From: CAZISM01 sp964541895
GTDB lineage: Bacteria; Zhuqueibacterota; Zhuqueibacteria; Residuimicrobiales; Residuimicrobiaceae
NCBI GenBank assembly: GCA_964541895.1
Contig: CAZISM010000095.1
Location: forward strand, 1 to 20,246
Direction: 5' to 3'
Length of the DNA: 20,246 bases
Numbering within the stretch: the stretch's first letter is position 1; every line of letters begins with the position of its first letter. Shown in pieces: positions 14,369-20,246 of this stretch. The translations under genes were made by a program, and so were the position numbers. The notes beneath the pieces were generated by a model, which was not told the DNA's origin, did no database searches, and worked only from the letters and a program-made list of their open reading frames with translations.

Positions 14369-16596
14369 GTGAAAGATTTTGGTGCCACCGATATTCGTAA
14401 TATCAGTCTGGTCTCCCATCAATCCACAGGCAAGACCACGCTGGCGGAAGCCATGCTCTTTTCCGCCGGCGCCACGACCCGTTTTGGCCGTATCGACGAA
14501 GGGACCACCACCTCGGACTATCGCAGCGATGAAATCGAACGCAAAATGTCCATCAGCACCGCGTTGCTGACGCTGGATTGGAAGAAAAATAAAGTGAACG
14601 TTCTGGATCTGCCCGGACGGCCCGACTTTTTGGGTGAAGTGCTGTGCGGCGTGCGTGTAACCGACCTGGCAATCATTCTGCTGGATGCCCACGCCGGCGT
14701 TGAAGTCGGCACGGAAACGGCCTGGGAAATATGCGAACGCTACAAAACGCCGAGAATGTTTTTCATCAACCGCGAAGATCGGGAACACTCGAATTTTGAC
14801 ACGGCGCTCAAGAGCGCCCAGGAAGCGTACGGCAACGGCGTGGTGCCGGTGCAGTTTCCGGTGAACGAGGCGGAAGGTTTTAATGCCATCGTCGATCTGC
14901 TCAGCATGAAAAAGATCACGGTGCTGGATGACAGCGGCAAAGCCAAAGTCGATGATCTGTCGGCGGACCTGCAGAGCAAAGCGGAACAGATGCGCAGCGG
15001 CCTGGTGGAAAAAGTGGCCGAAAGCGACGACGCCATTCTGGAAAAGTATTTTGAAGCCGGCGAGCTCACGGAAGAGGAATTCACCGTCGGTTTGCGCAAG
15101 GGCATTGCCGCCGGCACGATCTACCCGGTCATGTGCGGTTCGGCCATGAAAAACGTCGGCGTCCATCAACTGCTGGATTTTATCGGCGCCTACGGCCCCT
15201 CCCCGGCCGATCGCCCGGCGGCGGCCGGCCTCGACCACGGCGGCAAAGAGGTGAACGTGGAACTTACCAACACCATGTTCAGCGGCTTTGTGTTCAAGAC
15301 CCTGTCGGAAATGCACGTCGGCGAACTCTCCCTGATCCGCGTCTATTCGGGCCAGGTTAAATCCGGCGACGAAGTGGCCAACAACGCGCGCAGCATTACG
15401 GAAAAAATCGGCCAGATTTACGAGCTCAACGGCAAAAACCGTAAAGAGGTCGGTATTCTCAAGGCCGGNNNNNNNNNNNNNNNNNNNNNNNNNNNNNNNN
15501 NNNNNNNNNNNNNNNNNNNNNNNNNNNNNNNNNNNNNNNNNNNNNNNNNNNNNNNNNNNNNNNNNNNNAGATTTACGAGCTCAACGGCAAAAACCGTAAA
15601 GAGGTCGGTATTCTCAAGGCCGGTGATATCGGCGCGCTGGTGAAACTGAAAAACACCCACACCAACGACACGCTGGCTGACAAAAAGTGCCAGGTAAAAT
15701 ACCCTGCCATCGCGTTCCCGGAACCGGTGGTGCAGGTGGCGGTGGCGCCCAAGAGCAAGGGCGACGAAGACAAGATCTCCAGCGGTCTGCACACGCTGCA
15801 CGAAACCGATCCCAGCTTTACCGTGGAGGTCAATGCAGAGCTGAAGCAGACGGTGCTGTCCGGCCAGGGCGACACCCACCTGGCCATCATCATTCAGCGT
15901 CTGAAAGAGCGCTATGGCGTTGAGGTGGAACAGAAAAAGCCCAAAATTCCGTATCGTGAGACCATCACCGGCAAGGCGGACGAAAAATACCGGCACAAGA
16001 AACAGACCGGCGGCGCCGGCCAGTTTGCCGAAGTCTGGATGCGGGTCGAACCGATGCCCCGCGGCGCCGGCTTTGAATTCGAAAGCCAGATCGTCGGCGG
16101 CGCCATTTCCGGGCCGTTCATTCCTTCCATCGAAAAAGGCGTGCGCCAGCTGCTGGAAGAGGGCGCCGTGGCCGGTTACAAGATCGTGGACGTCAAGGCG
16201 ATTGTCTATGACGGCAAAGAGCACCCGGTGGATTCCAAGGACATCGCCTTTCAGATCGCCGGACGGGAAGTGTTCAAAATGGGCATTACCTCGGCCAAGC
16301 CGATTCTGCTGGAGCCGATTTACGATGTGGAGGTTAAGTGCCCCGAAGAGAACATGGGCGACATCATGGGCGATCTCAACAGCCGACGCGGCCGTATTCT
16401 CGGTATCGAATCCCGCGGCCGTTTCCAGATCGTAAAGGCCAAGGTGCCGTTGGCGGAACTGCACAATTATGCCTCCACCCTGCGCTCGTTGACGTCGGGT
16501 CGCGCGAGCTATACCCGCAAGCTTTCCCACTATGATCCGGTGCCCAAGGAAGTGGAAGTCAAGGTCATCCAGGAATCTCTGGCGGAAAAGCAGTAA
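14369..16596 (+). CDS. EF-G-like translational GTPase paralogue (split only by a scaffold artefact)
   Basis: Read literally, the ORF breaks at the N gap. Removing the gap plus one of two identical 55-bp flanks (155 nt) gives one frame of 690 residues, reading KAG|DIGALVKLKNTHTNDTL as in EF-G. Domains in order: G domain (about 1-270), domain II, domain III, domain IV with HKKQTGGAGQFAEV, and domain V ending in the usual LTSGRASYTRKLSHYDPVP region. It resembles the EF-G-like group (PRK12740/EF-G2), not housekeeping FusA, and no rpsL, rpsG or tuf is nearby. The GTPase motifs are unusual. G1 is SHQSTGKTT (16-24), with Ser as first residue. G3 is DLPGRPDF (80-87), with Arg where the catalytic His of DTPGHVDF sits. 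G4 is NRED (134-137) instead of NKMD. G5 CGSA is present. Its cellular role is unknown, perhaps ribosome-associated under stress. Confidence 0.9.
15414..15623. other. Artefactual gap: 100 N flanked by identical 55-bp contig ends
   Basis: 15414-15468 and 15569-15623 are identical over 55 bp (AGATTTACGAGC...AAGGCCGG), separated by exactly 100 N (15469-15568). This is the signature of two contigs that overlap but were scaffolded without being merged. The net insertion of 155 nt creates a false frameshift in the EF-G-like gene. Confidence 0.92.
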
Positions 16597-16620
16597 GCTG
16601 TTTGTATTCTTAAAAACCGG

Positions 16621-16658
16621 TCCGTGTTCGATCAATTGGCATCGAACACGGATTTTTT
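16621..16658 (+). terminator. Rho-independent terminator after the EF-G-like gene
   Basis: Perfect 12-bp stem TCCGTGTTCGAT (16621-16632) and ATCGAACACGGA (16641-16652), 8-nt loop, followed by T6 and then ATTT. It starts 25 nt after the TAA stop and is the clearest terminator in the window. It separates the ligase/EF-G unit from the HIT gene. Confidence 0.93.
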
Positions 16659-16689
16659 ATTTGCAGAACGTTTACCGGAGAGGATCAAA

Positions 16690-17169
16690 ATGATGGACAA
16701 GTTGTGGGCCCCGTGGCGAATGGAGTATATTTTGCAGCCCAAGGCGGAGGGTTGCATTTTCTGCGACAAGCCGAAGCAGAACCAGGACCGGGAAAATCTG
16801 ATTCTGGCGCGCGGCAACACGGCGTTTGTTATTATGAATTTTTATCCCTACAACAACGGCCATGTGATGGTGGTGCCGTATCGTCACATTGCCGATCTGG
16901 CGCAGCTCACACCGGAAGAAGGTCAGGAGATGACCTATTGGCTGGGCCGCTGTACGACGGTGTTAAAGCAGGCGATGCGGCCGGAGGGTTTTAACGTCGG
17001 CATGAATCTCGGCCGCGTGGCCGGTGCGGGCATTGACGATCATTTGCATTTTCACATTGTGCCGCGATGGAACGGCGACACCAATTTCATGCCCATCTGC
17101 GGCCACACCAAGGTGCTGTCGCAGGGGTTGATGGAATCGTGGGATGCACTGCGGCCGCTGTTTGATTGA
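16690..17169 (+). CDS. HIT-family nucleotide hydrolase/phosphorylase (Ap4A-type)
   Basis: 159 residues. The histidine triad HLHFHIVPRW gives His118, His120 and His122, the middle His of the motif being the family's nucleophile. A CIFC zinc-type pair (Cys22, Cys25) and the NFYPYNNGHVMVVPYRH segment (50-66) are typical of bacterial Ap4A phosphorylase/hydrolase-like HIT proteins. It probably cleaves dinucleoside polyphosphates or nucleoside phosphoramidates in the cytoplasm. The ATG at 16690 is chosen because GGAGAGG ends six bases before it. The longer in-frame ORF from 16624 would start inside the upstream terminator stem. A second ATG follows immediately. Its 3' end lies 14 bp from the convergent anti-sigma gene, with no hairpin between. 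Confidence 0.92.
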   Translation: MMDKLWAPWRMEYILQPKAEGCIFCDKPKQNQDRENLILARGNTAFVIMNFYPYNNGHVMVVPYRHIADLAQLTPEEGQEMTYWLGRCTTVLKQAMRPEGFNVGMNLGRVAGAGIDDHLHFHIVPRWNGDTNFMPICGHTKVLSQGLMESWDALRPLFD

Positions 17170-17183
17170 AAAGGCCTGCCCGG

Positions 17184-17717
17184 CTATTTCGACCCGATCG
17201 CCATCTTGAGACGAATATGGCGCAACACCAGGTCGAGCAGGAACATAAACAGCAGTATGCCGGCGACGCCGCTGATCATGGTGAGCGGCACCCGGGTTTC
17301 GAGGATAAAGCTTTGCACCTGCGTCAGCCAGCTCATCTCCGCAGACGGCCATTGCCATGACGGCCAGGACAGCTTTTTGAAAGAATTGACCACCGGCGCA
17401 TAACTCATGAACAGACTGCTCACCTTGAAGAAAGCGACGGCCCCGCAGGCAAAGCCAAACACCTGCAGCAGCCCGGTATGCAGCGAGCCGAGCGTGTCAC
17501 CACCCAACTGCCGCACCACACGGCGGGAAAAATGTCTGGACGGTTCCCAGGCTGCAGAATGGGCAAGCTCGCTGTACAGCGATTGATACTGCCGCACCTG
17601 CTCCCGGCAATAGGCACAGGCCTGTAAATGGGTTCGCACCGATTCGACCTCAGCCGGGTGCAACACCTCATCCAGAAAATCCTGGATTTGTTCTTCCGAT
17701 ATATGATTTGAGCTCAT
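17184..17717 (-). CDS. zf-HC2 anti-sigma factor (membrane)
   Basis: 177 residues. The N-terminal ZAS/zf-HC2 domain has the zinc motif His30-x3-Cys34-x2-Cys37 (THLQACAYC), which binds and holds ECF sigma factors. Two hydrophobic segments (about 81-103 and 144-164) suggest a double membrane pass with a Trp-rich external loop of about 40 residues (SWPSWQWPSAEMSW). The start overlaps the sigma gene's stop by 4 bp (ATGA, 17714-17717), with GGAGGAG five bases before the ATG, so the two are translationally coupled. By inference it releases the sigma factor on envelope or redox stress. The zinc site could be redox-sensitive, but that is not shown. Confidence 0.93.
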   Translation of the reverse strand: MSSNHISEEQIQDFLDEVLHPAEVESVRTHLQACAYCREQVRQYQSLYSELAHSAAWEPSRHFSRRVVRQLGGDTLGSLHTGLLQVFGFACGAVAFFKVSSLFMSYAPVVNSFKKLSWPSWQWPSAEMSWLTQVQSFILETRVPLTMISGVAGILLFMFLLDLVLRHIRLKMAIGSK

Positions 17718-18295
17718 AACGACTCCTCCACCCGTGCCTGCAGCAAACGGGTTCGCATCATCTGCCGGGCGCGGAACAGATAACTTTTCACCGTGCCTAC
17801 AGGCAAATCCATAATGTCCGCAATTTCCTGGTACTTCATCTCTTCGACGTGGAACAGGGTCAGAATCGTGCTGTAAACCGGCGCCATGGCGTTCATCGCT
17901 CTTTGCAGGTGCCGGGATAGATCCTGCTGCTCCGCCAAACGATCAGGCCGCTCCCTTTCGTCGCCGATGCGTTCAAAGGGATCCTCGCCGTCGTCCGCTT
18001 CGTGCAAATCGCGCAGCAGCGGAACTCGTTTTTTCTCCAAATAATGCACGCAGGTATTGTAGGCGATGGTCGCGACCCAGGTCGATACTTTGCTTTTAAA
18101 TTGAAACGTGTTGATGTTCTGATAGATTTTTATAAAAACATCCTGGCACACATCCTCGCGCTCCTCCGTGCGGCGGACCATGCGCGACACGATGTGGGCG
18201 ACCAGGCGTTTGTACTGCTCGATAAAAGGCTGAAAGGCTGCAGGATCGCCGGATAGCATGGCGTCCAGCAGTAACTTTTCGTCCGCGATATTCAT
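17714..18295 (-). CDS. ECF-subfamily RNA polymerase sigma factor (RpoE-like)
   Basis: 193 residues with sigma-70 region 2 (about 22-92; EDVCQDVFIKIYQNINTF, then WVATIAYNTCVHYLEKKR) and region 4 (about 125-185; YQEIADIMDLPVGTVKSYLFRAR helix-turn-helix). The acidic linker (about 99-122) is typical. It directs RNA polymerase to stress promoters and is presumably held by the anti-sigma factor encoded next. A promoter motif directly upstream (18302-18329) matches the RpoE-type consensus and matches another before the divergent gene, implying autoregulation. That promoter would give an almost leaderless mRNA, since the -10 ends six bases before the ATG. The N-terminal ADEKLLLDAMLSGDPAAF segment is normal for the family, supporting this start. 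Confidence 0.95.
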   Translation of the reverse strand: MNIADEKLLLDAMLSGDPAAFQPFIEQYKRLVAHIVSRMVRRTEEREDVCQDVFIKIYQNINTFQFKSKVSTWVATIAYNTCVHYLEKKRVPLLRDLHEADDGEDPFERIGDERERPDRLAEQQDLSRHLQRAMNAMAPVYSTILTLFHVEEMKYQEIADIMDLPVGTVKSYLFRARQMMRTRLLQARVEESL

Positions 18296-18301
18296 ATCCT
18301 A

Positions 18302-18329
18302 TTAGACCGTTAAAACCGGGAAAAGTTGC
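18302..18329 (-). promoter_or_regulatory. ECF-type promoter of the sigma/anti-sigma operon
   Basis: On the minus strand GCAACTT (revcomp of 18323-18329), 16 bp, TCTAA (revcomp of 18302-18306). Compared with the RpoE-like consensus GGAACTT-N16-TCTGA this has two mismatches. Spacing and motif match the divergent promoter at 18456-18483, which strengthens both calls. Confidence 0.55.
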
Positions 18330-18455
18330 ACCTGCCGCCCTCCGGCCTGCTGCAACCGCTTGAACGGCGGACTTGCGTCGTCGGTCCGGGAATCCGCATA
18401 GAAACACCCGCGGTTCCAGCAGGTCAATAAAATGTAATACTCTGAAATTTTTCCT

Positions 18456-18483
18456 GCAACCTTTTTTCAACTCGCCGGTCAGA
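18456..18483 (+). promoter_or_regulatory. ECF-type promoter of the small membrane-protein gene
   Basis: GCAACCT (18456-18462), 16 bp, TCAGA (18479-18483). The predicted start near 18490 leaves a leader of about 40 nt ending in a strong ribosome-binding site. It shares GCAAC, T at the seventh base, the CGG before the -10 and the TC of the -10 with the sigma gene's promoter. Confidence 0.55.
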
Positions 18484-18529
18484 TAAAATAGAGTGAGACC
18501 ATAAAATCCCAACCTTGAAAGGAGAAGCC

Positions 18530-18865
18530 ATGCTAAAGGACGTCCTGGTACCCATCGTCATTTTCGGTTCCATGATCTATGGGATCAAAATATGGCTGGA
18601 TTATCGTATCCGCAGATTGCTCGTCGAAAAAGGGCAGGTAGATGAAAAAGTGAAATTTCTCTACCATAAATCGGCTGACACGCCGGTCGCCGGCTCGCTG
18701 AAATGGGGCATGGTGCTGGTGGCCATCGGCCTGGCCGTTTTCCTGGCGCCGATGATGGCATCGGATCACGAAGAGTACACCCTGGGCCTGATGGCGCTGT
18801 TCGGCGGCATCGCCCTGGTGGCGTACCATGTGCTGGCGTTGCGTATGACCAAAAAAGCGGACTAG
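18530..18865 (+). CDS. Small three-helix membrane protein (DUF6249-like)
   Basis: 111 residues. Three hydrophobic segments (about 4-22, 58-76, 83-104) are separated by a basic cytoplasmic-type stretch with RRLLVEKGQVDEKVKFL (28-44). The layout, a short helix then a K/R-rich amphipathic region then a LKWGMVLVAIGL hairpin, resembles DUF6249-type proteins that accompany ECF sigma genes. The family name is from recall, and no biochemical role is known to me. The ATG at 18530 is chosen because AAAGGAG lies five bases upstream. An in-frame TTG at 18515 would place the ribosome-binding site inside the gene. It is divergent from, and apparently co-regulated with, the sigma factor. Confidence 0.82.
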   Translation: MLKDVLVPIVIFGSMIYGIKIWLDYRIRRLLVEKGQVDEKVKFLYHKSADTPVAGSLKWGMVLVAIGLAVFLAPMMASDHEEYTLGLMALFGGIALVAYHVLALRMTKKAD

Positions 18866-18876
18866 ACCGATCCGGC

Positions 18877-18921
18877 GCTACGGCCTATGGCGACGCAGGC
18901 AGGTCCGCCATAGGCCGCAGC
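18877..18921. terminator. Strong hairpin between convergent genes
   Basis: A 12-bp perfect stem CGGCCTATGGCG/CGCCATAGGCCG (18881-18892, 18906-18917) is extended by three more pairs after one mismatch, with a 13-nt loop. It lies 11 nt after the stop of the small membrane protein gene and 12 nt from the end of the convergent peptidase gene. Neither side has a U-tract, so it is a plausible bidirectional 3'-end structure rather than a textbook terminator. Confidence 0.55.
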
Positions 18922-18933
18922 CCTGACAGCGCT

Positions 18934-20109
18934 TTATTCGATGCAGATCAATTCCATTTGCGGTTCCGAGAGGAACCGGCACCCCGTCTCCGTCACCACA
19001 ATCATCTCTTCGATCGTAACCACACCATGGCCCGCCACGGTCAATCGCGGTTCGATGGTATAGATTTGATCCTTCTCTATCTTTAAATAGGGCAGATTCT
19101 TATAACGTTCCCATTTGGGCGACAGCAAACCGGCACCGTCATGAGCGCTGCGGCCGACCTGATGGCCCAGGGCATGGGGATATTCCTCATAACCAGCTTG
19201 CACGATGATGTCGCGGGCTACGGCGTCGACCGTCCACCCCTCGACACCGGGCCGAACGGCTGCCGCGGCTTTGTGCACCGCTTGGTGAATGGTATCAAAT
19301 CCGCGTTGCACGGCAGCCGGCGCCTGTTTTTCGCCGTCGCGGAGCACATACCAGGTGCGCTGCAAATCAGCAACATAGCCGTCCTTGCGCACGCCAAAGT
19401 CCATGTTGAGAATATGGCCGCGTTCAATCTTGCGGGTCGTAGGACCGGCGTGGGTGCCGGCGGTATCCGGGCCGGTGTATACGGCTGGACAATGATCCGG
19501 CGACCAGGCGGTGGTCAGGCCCCGAGCGTTCACCTGCTCCATTACAAAGGCGGCCACCTCCTGTTCTGACAATCCCGGTTTGAGGAAATTCGTCACCTTG
19601 GCAAAAATAGCCAGGGTCTCGCGAATGGCTTCCTGCAGGCGTGCAATTTCCGTGGCTGATTTGCGGCCGCGCAGCGCCGCGACGATCTTTTCGCTGGTCT
19701 GCAGTCTGGACAGCCAGGGCGTATTGTGCAGGTATTCGCACAGAGAGAGATACATGCCGTGGGTGAGACCGTCGGCCATGACATCGTTGGTGGAATAGTT
19801 GATGGCGATGGTGGCCGGGTCGTTTTGCTGCAGAAATTCCAGCAGACTGTCGCGTATGGTGGTCTTGTAGCTCTGCACCTCAAAGGGAATGTGGCCGATG
19901 AGGCCGTTGGCATCGATGGCGCCCACCAGCGCTACGGTTTGGCCTTTGCGGCTGATCAGGAACGCGGCCGGCCAGACCACACCGGCGCCCACCAGCAGGT
20001 CCATGACCGGATCGGGGACGGCCGAGCTTTCGCGCACGAACGTGAGCCAGAGGTCGACGTTCTGTTCCTGCAGAATTTGCACGGCTTGGGACATTTTTTC
20101 TTTATACAT
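18934..20109 (-). CDS. M24-family metallopeptidase (Xaa-Pro aminopeptidase/dipeptidase type)
   Basis: 391 residues. The N-terminal creatinase-like domain (about 1-150) is followed by the pita-bread catalytic domain (about 155-391). All five metal ligands are recognisable: Asp237 (NMDFG), Asp248 (YVADLQRTW), His316 (HALGHQVG), Glu353 (YTIEPRL) and Glu367 (TIEEMIVV), with the conserved AHDG at 322-325. It should be a cytoplasmic di-metal enzyme removing N-terminal residues before proline or splitting X-Pro dipeptides. Substrate choice cannot be fixed from the sequence. The ATG at 20109 follows AAGGAGG with only a 3-nt spacer, unusually tight. The next in-frame Met (residue 6) would be too far from that site. 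It is convergent with the small membrane protein gene. Confidence 0.95.
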   Translation of the reverse strand: MYKEKMSQAVQILQEQNVDLWLTFVRESSAVPDPVMDLLVGAGVVWPAAFLISRKGQTVALVGAIDANGLIGHIPFEVQSYKTTIRDSLLEFLQQNDPATIAINYSTNDVMADGLTHGMYLSLCEYLHNTPWLSRLQTSEKIVAALRGRKSATEIARLQEAIRETLAIFAKVTNFLKPGLSEQEVAAFVMEQVNARGLTTAWSPDHCPAVYTGPDTAGTHAGPTTRKIERGHILNMDFGVRKDGYVADLQRTWYVLRDGEKQAPAAVQRGFDTIHQAVHKAAAAVRPGVEGWTVDAVARDIIVQAGYEEYPHALGHQVGRSAHDGAGLLSPKWERYKNLPYLKIEKDQIYTIEPRLTVAGHGVVTIEEMIVVTETGCRFLSEPQMELICIE

Positions 20110-20190
20110 ACGCCTCCTTCGCCAGTATGCAAGCCGCGAGAGCGGCCTGGCAGGTTTTTTTATTTGGGGGTGGTAAATGTAAATCCCAAA

Positions 20191-20205
20191 CCCGGCTCAG
20201 CCGGG
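20191..20205. repeat. Short hairpin CCCGGC-TCA-GCCGGG at right edge
   Basis: Perfect 6-bp arms with a 3-nt loop. On the minus strand the loop is TGA, which would be the stop codon of the partial gene proposed here, and the stem is followed by TTTGGGATTT. It may be a weak terminator. Confidence 0.4.
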
Positions 20206-20246
20206 GAAAAAGCAGTTCTCGGCAAAGAGGTCCTGGAAATCGGGAT
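20197..20246 (-). CDS. Probable C-terminal fragment of an unidentified protein
   Basis: On the minus strand one frame reads PDFQDLFAENCFFPG then TGA, running off the window edge. Third positions are G or C in 12 of 15 codons, as in the neighbouring genes, and the stop is followed by a hairpin as expected for a gene end. The other two frames run on past this point but give unconvincing peptides. The piece is too short to assign a family. If real, it lies upstream of the peptidase gene on the same strand, about 90 nt away. Confidence 0.35.
   Translation of the reverse strand, partial: PDFQDLFAENCFFPG

Noticed and set aside
15469..16596. EF-G-like gene as a frameshifted pseudogene
   Set aside because: The break coincides with a gap flanked by identical 55-bp ends. 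Merging restores the frame.
16624..16689. 22-residue N-terminal extension of the HIT protein
   Set aside because: It would be translated from inside the stem of the upstream terminator, and a good ribosome-binding site precedes ATG 16690.

Overview
The window reads as a GC-rich chromosomal scaffold segment from a Gram-negative-type bacterium with complex signalling. The gene set fits the FCB side of the tree, and a candidate phylum such as KSB1/Calditrichota is my guess: a beta-propeller sensor of the two-component-regulator type, a PRK12740-like EF-G paralogue, an ECF sigma/zf-HC2 anti-sigma pair next to a DUF6249-like gene, many TTG/GTG starts and GC-rich interspersed palindromic repeats. 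No rRNA, tRNA, transposase, integrase or CRISPR array is visible. Two runs of exactly 100 N are scaffold gaps.

Layout. Positions 1-4149 (minus) hold a 1382-residue receptor: signal peptide, long two-part beta-propeller, Y_Y_Y-like domain, one membrane helix and a cytoplasmic P-loop ATPase where a histidine kinase would normally be. Positions 4195-4609 are a compound repeat block with hairpins, 18-bp tandem units and a gap. It reaches into the stop codon of the next gene. Positions 4607-10576 (minus) form a compact five-gene signalling operon, transcribed in the order REC-GGDEF protein, HAMP-PAS histidine kinase, stand-alone receiver, PAS-PAS soluble histidine kinase, NtrC-type sigma-54 activator. 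A good sigma-70-like promoter and a 27-bp dyad precede the first gene. Positions 10577-11036 carry no gene but a cluster of strong hairpins.

Positions 11037-12599 (minus) encode an S41 C-terminal processing protease. It is divergent from an acyl-CoA-ligase-like protein (12755-14299, plus) and an EF-G-like GTPase (14369-16596, plus), which are closed by a clear rho-independent terminator. The GTPase gene looks broken by a gap, but the gap is flanked by identical 55-bp ends. Collapsing it restores one uninterrupted 690-residue protein. A HIT-family nucleotide hydrolase/phosphorylase follows (16690-17169, plus).

Positions 17184-18295 (minus) are an anti-sigma factor and an ECF sigma factor overlapping by 4 bp, divergent from a small three-helix membrane protein (18530-18865, plus). 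Both divergent genes carry the same ECF-like promoter (GCAAC[T/C]T, 16 bp, TC[T/A][A/G]A), so this looks like an autoregulated envelope-stress module. An M24 (Xaa-Pro-type) peptidase follows (18934-20109, minus), and the far right edge probably holds the last 15 codons of another minus-strand gene.

Most unusual items: the propeller-ATPase receptor; the acyl-CoA-ligase homologue lacking both signature lysines; the EF-G paralogue with altered G1, G3 and G4 motifs; the shared ECF promoter pair; and the repeat family whose two hairpins show compensatory change.
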